From JAAZBG01 sp964390065 (GTDB lineage Bacteria > Fibrobacterota > Chitinivibrionia > Chitinivibrionales > Chitinispirillaceae), in the NCBI GenBank assembly GCA_964390065.1, contig CAYMGX010000049.1:1-28871 (forward strand): a DNA stretch of 28,871 nucleotides, given 5' to 3'. A program made the position numbers and the translations under genes. Shown here piece by piece: positions 6,336-14,456 of the stretch. Numbering within the stretch: the first letter of the stretch is position 1; every line of letters starts with the position of its first letter. A model generated the notes under the pieces. That model saw only the letters and a list, made by a program, of their open reading frames with translations, was not told where the DNA came from and searched no databases.

Positions 6336-6879
6336 TATATGTACTCCAGCAAGAAAAGGGTGTTTGGGTTTTATTAAGCTGTAACAAGGAAAATACGTTA
6401 AATGGGGTCAGGGAGGCAAGTGGGATGTTTGGGGATTTCTGGTACTAAAAACGAATCGAAATATTTTACAGGAGGGTAATTATTCAATGAAATAGTCTGA
6501 CAAAAGATAGCTCTTTTTTGACTGTTGTTATGTGCTGATTGTTATTGCATTGTTTGCACAATCAAGGTATAAACTATGGTATATTTCCTTTTTATCAGTT
6601 GACAGATCTTTTAGAAAAGCATGTGTAAGGAATTACGGTTGCCGAATTGACACACAATACAATTGAAAAACGGAGGAGCAGTTTAAAGAAACTTTCTATC
6701 GCAAAGCCCGCTCTGAATCAACACCCCCTTGACTCTCCTGAAGCCTTTATCTACATTACTACTAAAGCTTATAAACGCACATGTTCTGCGGTTGTAAATT
6801 GCAGGGCTGATTTGAAGATCACAGAGTGGTATCGCATTGTGCATAATCAGTGATTAATTTTCGTAGAATAGGGAAAATA
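6336..6879. other. Intergenic region between divergent genes
   Basis: About 540 AT-rich bases between the start of the 6335 gene (-) and the YitT gene (+). Several TTGACA/TTGACT-like hexamers occur (6599-6604, 6647-6652), but none has a good -10 at the right distance. A strong AGGAGGG at 6470-6476 precedes a frame that stops after two codons (ATG AAA TAG at 6487). A 68-codon frame at 6647-6853 has no homology I recognise and is not called. Confidence 0.4.
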
Positions 6880-7737
6880 ATGAAAATTTCTGAAAAATTA
6901 AAAGACTTCTTTTTCCAGACATTGTTATTGGTGACAGGTGGGTTGCTTTGCGCCATTGCGGTAAAAGGTATTTTAATCCCTAACGACTTCATGTCCAGCG
7001 GTTTTACCGGTTTCGCACTGATCCTTTACTATCTTTTTCCGATACTTCCGGTAGGACTGATTTATTTCCTGATCAACGTACCGATTTTTCTTATCGGATG
7101 GCGGTTCATAGGATTACGATTTATCCTGTATACATCCTGGGGGATCATAATCTATTCAGTATTATTATTTGTTGTAACTATTAAAATCGATCTGAACGAT
7201 AAACTGCTCGCGTCAATCATCGCTGGAGGACTGAGCGGCATTGGTTCCGGCATAATGCTTCGTACAAAAGGATCTTCCGGTGGATCAGAAATTCTCTGTG
7301 CGATATTTTTTAAATATTTTCATATTACTCTTGGCACCGGTATGTTGATTATCAATACAGTAGTAATGCTGGTCGCAATGTTGTTCTTCCCGCTCGAAAA
7401 TGTCCTGTACACAGTTGTCTTCGTTTTTGTTTCTGCCAAGGCTGCAGACATGTTATTTCATGGCTTGTCAAAGCGGCAGGCAGTACTCATTGTCTCCGAT
7501 GATTGGAATGAAATCCTTGACGAATTAGTTAACGATCATAAAATCGGAGTAACAGTAATTGATGGCAGTGGGGGTTATGAAGGAACTGATAAAAAACTGC
7601 TTTATAGTGTTATAACACGAGATCGTGTGTATCTATTAAAAAAGCTGGTTTTATCTAAGGACCCGAATGCGTTTATTTCAATAATTGAGGCATCAGACGT
7701 TACGGGGCTTAATATAGGAAATCAACCGAAATGGTGA
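6880..7737 (+). CDS. YitT-family integral membrane protein
   Basis: A 285-residue protein of the YitT (DUF161 plus DUF2179) family. The first 190 residues contain about six hydrophobic segments and the family motifs IPNDFMSSGFTGFALIL, INVPIFLIGW and TKGSSGGSEIL. The last 90 residues form the soluble DUF2179 domain (VLIVSDDWNEILDELVN, GYEGTDKKLLYSVITR, SIIEASDVTG). The transported substrate is unknown in the family. The ATG at 6880 is chosen because AGGGA lies 7 bases upstream; a GTG at 6850 in frame has none. It appears to be a single-gene unit. Confidence 0.88.
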   Translation: MKISEKLKDFFFQTLLLVTGGLLCAIAVKGILIPNDFMSSGFTGFALILYYLFPILPVGLIYFLINVPIFLIGWRFIGLRFILYTSWGIIIYSVLLFVVTIKIDLNDKLLASIIAGGLSGIGSGIMLRTKGSSGGSEILCAIFFKYFHITLGTGMLIINTVVMLVAMLFFPLENVLYTVVFVFVSAKAADMLFHGLSKRQAVLIVSDDWNEILDELVNDHKIGVTVIDGSGGYEGTDKKLLYSVITRDRVYLLKKLVLSKDPNAFISIIEASDVTGLNIGNQPKW

Positions 7738-7775
7738 TCTGTACCTGTTTTTATGCCCTCTGTGGTTTACAATAG

Positions 7776-7970
7776 GCTACCACAGACGATCCTGCAGGCG
7801 GGGCTGGTATTGTTATGACCGCTGCGGGGGTTCCATTGACAGTTGCAGAGATCGTTTTGACATCAATCGGCAGTAAAGAATATAACGAGTACACATCGCG
7901 GCTACGTATGTTTTCAGGATATAATCCGCATAACAACGAATTCCGGGCGGGAATCAGCTATCGATTTTAA
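7776..7970 (+). pseudogene. 3' remnant of an outer-membrane-type protein
   Basis: After an in-frame stop at 7773, a frame encodes GGAGIVMTAAGVPLTVAEIV, then SIGSKEYNEYTSRLRMFSGY, ending FRAGISYRF at TAA 7968-7970. A terminal aromatic strand ending in Phe is the usual end of an outer-membrane beta-barrel, and the preceding helix looks membrane-embedded. There is no start codon or ribosome binding site at the beginning, so this is the tail of a deleted gene. The minus-strand frame over the same bases is a shadow. Confidence 0.55.
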
Positions 7971-8086
7971 TGTAACATTTGATGCGCTTCAACATGCAAA
8001 CATAAATCACTCATAATTTAACGATATTACAGGTTATTACGTTAGACAACCGCTACAAAAATCAGCAAAAAGCAGTATGATTACAA

Positions 8087-8125
8087 GAAAACATGTGGTG
8101 AATGCACCGTTCACTACATGTTTTC
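8087..8125. repeat. Strong hairpin, 16-bp stem
   Basis: GAAAACATGTGGTGAA (8087-8102) pairs with TTCACTACATGTTTTC (8110-8125) with one G-T pair and a 7-base loop. There is no T run on either side, so termination would not be of the classic type. It lies about 100 bases upstream of the HD-GYP promoter. Confidence 0.55.
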
Positions 8126-8226
8126 ACAAAATCCGCTTTCACAATCCAATTTTCCCAATACCCTCAAAAATCAAACGAATACCTCAATGCATCATACTAA
8201 ATACACCTTAGTTACCAAAACCTTCA

Positions 8227-8255
8227 TTGAAACAAATTCACATAATTGCTATAAT
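8227..8255 (+). promoter_or_regulatory. Near-consensus sigma-70 promoter directly ahead of the HD-GYP gene
   Basis: TTGAAA (8227-8232) and TATAAT (8250-8255) are spaced by 17 bases. The -10 ends only 6 bases before the ATG at 8262, so transcription would start at or next to the start codon, giving a leaderless message. There is accordingly no Shine-Dalgarno sequence. Confidence 0.7.
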
Positions 8256-8261
8256 TTGTGA

Positions 8262-9725
8262 ATGGGTCAAATAAGCACTATTATAGATCATCCAATTGAC
8301 ACAGGAATCAGCCCCTGGAGTGGCAACCAGATTGTTAAAAAAGATGCATGGGTACATCGCAGAGGTGAACATCTGTCTATGACGTTCGCTGCGGATCCGC
8401 TTGGCGTTCTGTTTCTGAGAACCAGCGGGTGGTTGATGGCGGATGATATCGTGGCCCTTAAGGAGATTGTTGACAGCATTATTGGTGAAATGCATTGGGA
8501 TAACCGGTTGTGGATGCTCATAAATGATTGTTCGCAGCTTGACGGTATGGACCTTTCTGCTCGTGGTATGTATATTGACTTTATCCATTCTCGGGAGTCG
8601 CTGCGGGGCGTTGTTTTTTCATCACCCAAACCATTGATTAAAGCGATGGTTCGCATTGGAATGTCATTTAAACGTACTGCACTCAGGATGGACATCTTCC
8701 CAAACTGGCAGCATGCGTGTAATAGTATCGGTGAGTGGTTTTCGGATGATACTGCTGGTGAACCAATGCCAAAAATTCCTGTCCCCGATGAAAACGGGCA
8801 AAAAGAGACATTCTTAAGTGATATCGACAAAATTTTATACGCCCTTAGTGAGTTTGACTGGGTTAGTCCGGATGGAGCATTACCGGATATAGCCGGAATT
8901 TCAAAAGCATGGCATCCATTTATGAATGTGATCTCAACTATTAAGCGTGATATTGACAACTTAATTATAATCAGAAACCAGCGGTTGTCAGAGCTTTCGG
9001 AATGCAATATTCGTGAGGAAACGTTGCAGCGACAGATGACCAGTGCTTTGATTGATTCGCAGCGATCCCATGATATCGTTGAGAAGGAAGTACAACGTAA
9101 TATCACCTTGTCAAGACTCGTTGTTGATACCCAGAAGGAGACGTTGTTCGCCTTAAGTGAAATAATTGAAACACGCTCGCGGGAAACGGCAAATCATATC
9201 AGGCGTGTTGCAGAGTATTCTGCACTACTTGGAAAATTGCACGGACTGAATGATCGTGAGCAGCAATATATTCTGCATGCATCACCAATGCACGACGCAG
9301 GGAAAATTGCCATTCCAGATGCAATTCTTAACAAACCGGGAAAGCTGACCGATGAAGAGTTTGAGCAGATGAAAGAGCATTCGATAATCGGCTGGAATAT
9401 GCTTCATGGGGGTAAACAGGAGATTATGGCGCATGCCGCAATTATCGCATACCAGCATCACGAAAAATGGAATGGACGAGGATATCCTAACAACCTCAGC
9501 GGTGAAGCAATTCATCTGTATGGCAGAATTGTTGCCCTGGCAGATGTTTTTGATGCACTCGGGTCGGACCGTTGTTATAAAAAAGCATGGCCGCTGGAAA
9601 AAGTACTTGATCTTATACATAAAGAGAGTGGCGGGCATTTCGATCCGTCTCTGGTGGAACTGTTTTTTAACAATCTCTCGGAATTCCTCATAATAAGGGA
9701 AAGGTACCCTGATGCGCTATCTTGA
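8262..9725 (+). CDS. HD-GYP cyclic di-GMP phosphodiesterase with N-terminal sensory domain
   Basis: A 487-residue cytoplasmic protein. The C-terminal part is a complete HD-GYP domain: E-T-R-S and N-H near residues 306-314, H344-D345-A-G-K348, EHSIIGW, the HHE-x-x-x-G-x-GYP signature at 399-409 and LADVFDAL. All metal ligands of the family are visible, so hydrolysis of cyclic di-GMP is expected. Residues about 30-165 form a compact alpha/beta unit (GVLFLRTSGWLMADDIVALK onward) that looks STAS/SpoIIAA-like, though I cannot name it. A coiled linker (about 225-300) joins the two. The gene overlaps the next by 14 bases. A promoter lies at the start codon; the next Met (residue 40) would remove part of the N-domain and has only a distant ribosome binding site. 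Confidence 0.88.
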   Translation: MGQISTIIDHPIDTGISPWSGNQIVKKDAWVHRRGEHLSMTFAADPLGVLFLRTSGWLMADDIVALKEIVDSIIGEMHWDNRLWMLINDCSQLDGMDLSARGMYIDFIHSRESLRGVVFSSPKPLIKAMVRIGMSFKRTALRMDIFPNWQHACNSIGEWFSDDTAGEPMPKIPVPDENGQKETFLSDIDKILYALSEFDWVSPDGALPDIAGISKAWHPFMNVISTIKRDIDNLIIIRNQRLSELSECNIREETLQRQMTSALIDSQRSHDIVEKEVQRNITLSRLVVDTQKETLFALSEIIETRSRETANHIRRVAEYSALLGKLHGLNDREQQYILHASPMHDAGKIAIPDAILNKPGKLTDEEFEQMKEHSIIGWNMLHGGKQEIMAHAAIIAYQHHEKWNGRGYPNNLSGEAIHLYGRIVALADVFDALGSDRCYKKAWPLEKVLDLIHKESGGHFDPSLVELFFNNLSEFLIIRERYPDALS

Positions 9726-11532
9726 TGTCAAGCCATGGGAAGCAAATCATCCTCTGAATGGAAAGCCTTGTCCGGTTACAGGCCGGATACCATACATTGA
9801 GGATTCATGGATGGTGCTCAGGCCTGATTATCGTTTACGAACAGGAATACTGGAGCCGGGAGTCGTACTGTCACTTCCTGTGGGATATACAAAAATTCAG
9901 GATACACATACTTTTTTAAAGAACCTTTCATATATCTGCAAAAGTCCGCATTTGAACAGGGATAATTTTGTTCTTATTGAAGACTATTCCTTTCATACGG
10001 GTTCCGATTATGAGGGGCGATTGACCTACATAAAGCGGATGGTTGATGAAATAAATCCGGCTGGTGTTGTAATTTTTACGCAAGCGGTCAATTGGCGGTT
10101 ATCAGTGAGAATGGCACGAGTCCTTGGTGGTCATCCATTTCCCATTCTGCTTGCAGATTCTTATCGTGAAGCCCTGAATATTGCGTCAGAAATTCTTGGG
10201 CGGCCGATCAGCGGTATGATGAAGAAACATACTGATGATAAATACGATAACGGTTTATTTTCTTTTAGTGTTAAGCTGCATAACCCCAATGCCATGATTG
10301 CTGATTACTGCGGCAAGCCGCAGAGTCAGGATATTGGAGCAATTATCGAATTATGTCAGCGTCTTCCCGGGAACCCCAAACTTGCACCCAACTTCTCCGT
10401 GATTCATGATTTAACGCAGTTCGTATCAACTTCGGCCGTGATGACATTCAAGCTGCTTTCAACTGTTATTTCTGATCATTGTAATGGGCCGCATATTCCG
10501 GTATGGATTATAACACAATCCTCATTTGTTAAGATGTGCCTTTTTTTGTTACACCGGTTTCCATCGACTGAAAAGGTTGTACGGGTATTTTCTTCACGGG
10601 AGCAGGCACTTAAAGAATTTGACAACCTGAACGATATTGGAACACCGGAGGCATCGGAGCTGAGGATTCAGACTGCTGCACTAAATCTTCTTGATAATAT
10701 CGTATGGGATAAACCGGGGAATTATGAACTTGAAGTAGTAACAGATCCGCTGCTAAGGCCAATCGCACTTGTATTGGGTGCTCTCAAACAGGACCTTGAT
10801 TATTATATTCAGATGCGTCAGTCTGAAGCTGACAAACTGGAATTAACTCACCGCCGGCTGATCAAACTATCGATGGAGATTGAAGAATCCCTGCATAATT
10901 CAGAAGTTGACAGAAAGAAGGCAGAGGCTTTGTCAATGGATAATCTCAACATTGCAGAGGAAATAACACAATCCCAAAAAGAAGTGTTTCTTGTTCTCGC
11001 TGATTACGTTGATGAACGTGCTGGTTTACGTTTGAGATATACGAGGATTCTTGCCGGCTTTGTAAAAAAGCTATCCGCAATGATCGGCTATAGTTCAGAG
11101 GATCAGGATCGTTTACATGACGCTACTCTGCTGTTTCATGTCGGCTATATAGGGGTCGCCGATGATGATTCAATCGATGAAACCGAAAAAGAACGAGCAC
11201 ATTGTATTCTCGGCAGTGAAGTACTTGGAAGAATCTATGCTGTCATGATGCAATTTGGTTCGCGTATCGCAAGGTCACATCACGAGAAGTGGGATGGAAC
11301 CGGCATACCGGATGGTCTTGCCGGTGAATCGATCCCCCAGGAGGCACGCCTTGTATATATTGCAGAATTTATTCTCGCACAGGAACCGGAATCACTCGAC
11401 AATGCACTGCTTCTGGAAGCCGCAGTAGCGCTTGACCCTGGAATGGTGGTGACCGTCAGGTCGAATCTTCTTAAAATACTCGAGTGGAAAAAAGAGATAT
11501 CGCGGCAGTTTACGCAGGATTCTGAGTCCTGA
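9712..11532 (+). CDS. Degenerate HD-GYP protein, probable non-catalytic partner
   Basis: A 606-residue paralogue of the preceding gene. Residues about 25-165 and 190-310 look like two alpha/beta units related to the partner's N-domain. A helical linker (about 345-430) follows, then an HD-GYP fold at about 430-590. The catalytic site is lost: where the partner has H-D-A-G-K-I this has F475-H-V-G-Y-I, the early E/H pair is changed, and GYP is G-I-P (HHEKWDGTGIP, 523-533). HHE and the fold are otherwise kept. It therefore probably binds rather than cleaves nucleotide, or regulates its neighbour. AAAGG lies 8 bases ahead of the ATG, inside the upstream gene. The stop abuts the convergent rsmI stop with no spacer. 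Confidence 0.8.
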   Translation: MRYLDVKPWEANHPLNGKPCPVTGRIPYIEDSWMVLRPDYRLRTGILEPGVVLSLPVGYTKIQDTHTFLKNLSYICKSPHLNRDNFVLIEDYSFHTGSDYEGRLTYIKRMVDEINPAGVVIFTQAVNWRLSVRMARVLGGHPFPILLADSYREALNIASEILGRPISGMMKKHTDDKYDNGLFSFSVKLHNPNAMIADYCGKPQSQDIGAIIELCQRLPGNPKLAPNFSVIHDLTQFVSTSAVMTFKLLSTVISDHCNGPHIPVWIITQSSFVKMCLFLLHRFPSTEKVVRVFSSREQALKEFDNLNDIGTPEASELRIQTAALNLLDNIVWDKPGNYELEVVTDPLLRPIALVLGALKQDLDYYIQMRQSEADKLELTHRRLIKLSMEIEESLHNSEVDRKKAEALSMDNLNIAEEITQSQKEVFLVLADYVDERAGLRLRYTRILAGFVKKLSAMIGYSSEDQDRLHDATLLFHVGYIGVADDDSIDETEKERAHCILGSEVLGRIYAVMMQFGSRIARSHHEKWDGTGIPDGLAGESIPQEARLVYIAEFILAQEPESLDNALLLEAAVALDPGMVVTVRSNLLKILEWKKEISRQFTQDSES

Positions 11533-12213
11533 TTAGAGTTTCCCGGTGATTCTTGTGTTGACAAGAATCACCATTTCCCCTTTTGGTGATTTCTTTGCAA
11601 AATGTGCAAGAAGATCCTGGGGGGTACCACGTAAAAATTCTTCGTAGAGTTTTGTCAATTCACGTCCGATAACCACAACGACATCTGGCAGGATCTGTTT
11701 CATCTCTTCAAGTACCTTGACTATACGATGTGGCGTCTCATAAAACAGGACGGTTCGTGATTCGCTTTTAAGTTCCTCAAAAAAACGTATCCGCTGGCTG
11801 CTTTTATGAGGAAGAAAGTATTCAAAAACAAACCGGTCTGTAGGCAAACCACTGCAGACAAATGCTGAAAGAAGCGCTGATGCCCCCGGAACGGGTATAA
11901 CTACAAGCTGATTTCTTATTGCCTCTCTGACAAGATTAAATGCGGGATCTGCCACTCCCGGTGTACCGGCATCACTGACAAGTGCAAACTGCTCGTTGTT
12001 TTTTAAACGCTCAATAATCTGAGGCGTAACCCTCTCCTTGTTGAAATCATGATAAGAGATCATCGGCTTTGATATGTTGTAATGATCAAGCAGTTTCTTT
12101 GTCACTCTGGTATCTTCAGCAAGGATACAGTCAACTGACGCAAGCACTTTAACCGCCCGATAGGTGATATCCTCAAGGTTTCCAATTGGCGTTGCAACAA
12201 TGTAAAGTGGCAT
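11533..12213 (-). CDS. rsmI: 16S rRNA (cytidine1402-2'-O)-methyltransferase
   Basis: A 226-residue SAM-dependent tetrapyrrole-methylase-fold enzyme that methylates the 2'-O of C1402 in the 16S rRNA decoding centre. Family motifs are complete: ATPIGNLEDIT (7-17), AEDTR (32-36), SDAGTPGVADP (80-90), PGASA, and FYETPHR. At 226 residues it lacks the C-terminal helix-turn-helix extension of the roughly 285-residue E. coli enzyme, as do several other phyla. Upstream, within 12-75 bases of the ATG, lies the nine-unit 7-bp tandem array. There is no clear ribosome binding site: CATATATGCTCC lies where one would expect it. It is the last gene of the minus-strand block. Confidence 0.93.
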   Translation of the reverse strand: MPLYIVATPIGNLEDITYRAVKVLASVDCILAEDTRVTKKLLDHYNISKPMISYHDFNKERVTPQIIERLKNNEQFALVSDAGTPGVADPAFNLVREAIRNQLVVIPVPGASALLSAFVCSGLPTDRFVFEYFLPHKSSQRIRFFEELKSESRTVLFYETPHRIVKVLEEMKQILPDVVVVIGRELTKLYEEFLRGTPQDLLAHFAKKSPKGEMVILVNTRITGKL

Positions 12214-12224
12214 ATATGCTCCAT

Positions 12225-12287
12225 GACGTGTGACGTGTGACGTGTGACGTGTGACGTGTGACGTGTGACGTGTGACGTGTGACGTGT
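12225..12287. repeat. 7-bp tandem array, nine units of GACGTGT
   Basis: Nine uninterrupted copies of GACGTGT run from 12225 to 12287, 12 bases upstream of the rsmI start. Being a perfect short tandem repeat, it is prone to slippage. Degenerate relatives occur at 3968-3990 and 25310-25335. Confidence 0.9.
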
Positions 12288-12346
12288 GAGGATGTCCGCC
12301 CGCCGTACGTCTCCTGCCCCGACATCCTTCTTCTTCTTCCTTCTTC

Positions 12347-12367
12347 CTACTTGCTACTTGCTACTTG
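12347..12367. repeat. 7-bp tandem repeat, three units of CTACTTG, over the ruvX stop
   Basis: Three perfect units of CTACTTG follow a CTTC-rich polypyrimidine stretch (12324-12346). On the minus strand they read CAAGTAG and encode the last Ser-Ser-Lys and the TAG stop (12354-12356) of ruvX. Confidence 0.85.
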
Positions 12368-12776
12368 CCCCATCCCTCAAATACCGTTCAAGTATCAGAC
12401 ACGCTGCAACCCTGTCAATAGTGGTTTTCTGTCTGCGCTCTTTTTTTCTGCGAGTTATCATTATTGATGCAGCTTCGACGGATGAAAAACTTTCATCGGC
12501 AAACGCTACCGGTATTGCTATAAATGGCTTTAGCTGTTCAACAAACGCCCTGATTTCAAGAGTCATTTGTGTCTCGTTATCATTATGATCAAGAGGGAGG
12601 CCAACGATAAGCCGATCTGGCTGTATATCATTGATAATCGTTACAATCTGATTGATTATGTTGTCAGACTGTTTTCGATCAATCGTTGTTAATCCGCGCA
12701 CGATCGTTGCTGTTTCATCCGTGACTGCAAAACCGATTCTACGGCGTCCGTAATCCAGGCTTAGTAGCTTCATCAA
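12354..12776 (-). CDS. ruvX: Putative pre-16S rRNA nuclease / Holliday junction resolvase-like (YqgF)
   Basis: A 140-residue RNase H-fold protein of the YqgF/RuvX family, which finishes 16S rRNA 5'-end maturation. Visible motifs are LSLDYGRRRIG with D8, IVGLP (58-61), F-A-D94-E95-S-F-S-S, and D121-R-V-A-A-C-L-I-L near the end; these supply the three acidic residues of the active site. The start overlaps the upstream gene by 38 bases; ATG codons at 12776 and 12773 are adjacent, and either could serve. Its last residues and stop codon come from a 7-bp repeat, suggesting the natural C-terminus was slightly altered by repeat growth. Confidence 0.93.
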   Translation of the reverse strand: MMKLLSLDYGRRRIGFAVTDETATIVRGLTTIDRKQSDNIINQIVTIINDIQPDRLIVGLPLDHNDNETQMTLEIRAFVEQLKPFIAIPVAFADESFSSVEAASIMITRRKKERRQKTTIDRVAACLILERYLRDGASSK

Positions 12777-14454
12777 TTTCCTTGGTCCACGACATCAGCA
12801 CTTCGAGTATTGACATGTTGGTATTTGCAACTTTGGGTTTCTTATTAAGTAAAAACCTGAAACTTCCTTTTTTAAGTTCAAGTGCCGCAAAAAGGGCATC
12901 TTTTGCAACAAGTCCATCAGCAGTTGCAGCATAAACAATGCGACCATCACTGAAATATATAAGACAGACCGGATTATCTATTTCAATAATAAGACAACCG
13001 GTCTTCTGGCCTGCTTCAATGTATTGCATTACTTCAGAAAGATTGCCATCAGCAACTTCACCTGCCAGAGCTGCAGTGGATAAATCAGTTTCCATTGTAC
13101 CGGAATCGGTTGCGGTTCTGTCATTGACAAATTCAAGCTGCTTTACGATCTTTGTTAAATCTTTATCGGTAATCGAAATCCCCAGAAATGACATATGCAT
13201 ATTCTGACTTGGATACATTGATGACGGATCGGGTACATTGTAGATCACAACAATTGTCGATTTCGCATTGTTACCTGCAAGCAGTATACGTTCAACCATG
13301 TTTGAAATTGTTTTGTCAAGATTCCAGTCGATCATTATGATATCGGGAATGTAGTTGTCTATAACAGAGGTAAGATTCCTTGTGTCATGTGTAAATTTAG
13401 CATGAAACCCGATCTCATTAAAATATCGCCCTATTGGAACGGATGTACTTGTAAACGTATTGGATACGGTTTTCGATTCTTTTGCAATAATCAGTACCTT
13501 TTTGGTAGATGCGGTAACTGATTTAAGTCCAGGGGTGGGTTTCTTTTTTGACTTGATTGCTATAAAAACAATTAAGGTCAGAATTAGAAAGAATATCAGA
13601 ATTGATGCCACTAACAATACGATAACTTTATTTTCCTCATAAAATGACATGGCAGTTCCCGGAATGAGAACTTTACCGCTTCTCTTTTCAATCCATCCGG
13701 GAAAATCTTTATACAATACCTTGCACCACGAATCACCTTCTCCGATAAGCCGCAATTTATCACCCTTACTGACAATACCAAGAATTGGTGAATCAGGACT
13801 TAACTCAAAGAGAATTTTTGATGGAGAAACGGTAACAAGAAATACTTTGTTTAATTGCTGTTCCTCAACATTCTGCTCAATAATAGGCAGTTTTGAGAAA
13901 TTCAGGCGGGATTGGTCTCTCTTTTCTTTTGCTACCTGTTGGATACTATCCTGAACTCTTGCACGTCGCATCTCTGCCGCACGAGCCTCTGCAGCCCGTA
14001 TCTGTTGCTCCTCAGTGGTTGACCGCGATAGCGATTGTTGAGCAGGTAGCACTACAGGTGCTTGTGTCGTTGTTGCAGTAGGTGGCTGGGGTGGCGCAAC
14101 TACAGTGTTATTATCTGCGGTTGATTGTACTGCTTCTTGTGAGGATGATGTATTGTTCGTTGCAACAGTGGCGTTTTCAGATGGTGGTGCATTTGGATCA
14201 ATCAGTTGAATATCTGATTTCTGAATCCATACCGGCACACCTTTAAAATCAATTCTGTACCAGTAATTTGAACTTACCAGGATAGAATAACGCTCACCTT
14301 TTTGGGCAAGCCCCATGAATTTAGCGTTAATACTGGGCGCAAGATACAATTTAGCATAAAAATTAGTAACCTCTATCTGCTTATCAGCAGAAAAAGTCAG
14401 AGAGGTTACCAGAAGTATAAATAACGAAAGTAAACGTAGCTGAACTACTTGCAT
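12739..14454 (-). CDS. SH3-SH3-TM-receiver-like-PATAN transmembrane protein
   Basis: A 571-residue protein with an unusual domain chain. Residues 1-22 are a signal peptide. A bacterial SH3 domain spans about 24-85. A Thr/Gln/Pro-rich spacer and a charged helix (145-185) follow. A second SH3 domain spans about 203-264, and one membrane helix lies at 276-300. On the cytoplasmic side a receiver-like domain spans 318-442, with D376 at the phospho-acceptor position (DIIMIDW) but no N-terminal acidic pair and no clear conserved Lys. A PATAN (DUF4388) domain spans 461-560 (AGEVADGNLSEVMQYIEAGQ, YFSDGRIVYA). The layout suggests transmission from the periplasm or peptidoglycan to a cytoplasmic interaction module. 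It sits 2 bases after the small SH3 gene, so the two are co-translated. Confidence 0.8.
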   Translation of the reverse strand: MQVVQLRLLSLFILLVTSLTFSADKQIEVTNFYAKLYLAPSINAKFMGLAQKGERYSILVSSNYWYRIDFKGVPVWIQKSDIQLIDPNAPPSENATVATNNTSSSQEAVQSTADNNTVVAPPQPPTATTTQAPVVLPAQQSLSRSTTEEQQIRAAEARAAEMRRARVQDSIQQVAKEKRDQSRLNFSKLPIIEQNVEEQQLNKVFLVTVSPSKILFELSPDSPILGIVSKGDKLRLIGEGDSWCKVLYKDFPGWIEKRSGKVLIPGTAMSFYEENKVIVLLVASILIFFLILTLIVFIAIKSKKKPTPGLKSVTASTKKVLIIAKESKTVSNTFTSTSVPIGRYFNEIGFHAKFTHDTRNLTSVIDNYIPDIIMIDWNLDKTISNMVERILLAGNNAKSTIVVIYNVPDPSSMYPSQNMHMSFLGISITDKDLTKIVKQLEFVNDRTATDSGTMETDLSTAALAGEVADGNLSEVMQYIEAGQKTGCLIIEIDNPVCLIYFSDGRIVYAATADGLVAKDALFAALELKKGSFRFLLNKKPKVANTNMSILEVLMSWTKEIDEATKPGLRTP

Positions 14455-14456
14455 GC

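Noticed and set aside
6647..6853. 68-codon plus-strand frame before yitT
   Set aside because: Composition looks random, there is no ribosome binding site and no family resemblance.
7751..7936. Minus-strand 61-codon frame
   Set aside because: It is the shadow of the outer-membrane protein remnant, whose plus-strand frame has coding character and a typical C-terminus.
12225..12287. Possible CRISPR array
   Set aside because: The 7-bp units are contiguous with no spacers, so this is a simple tandem repeat. No spaced direct repeats of 23-40 bp occur anywhere in the window.
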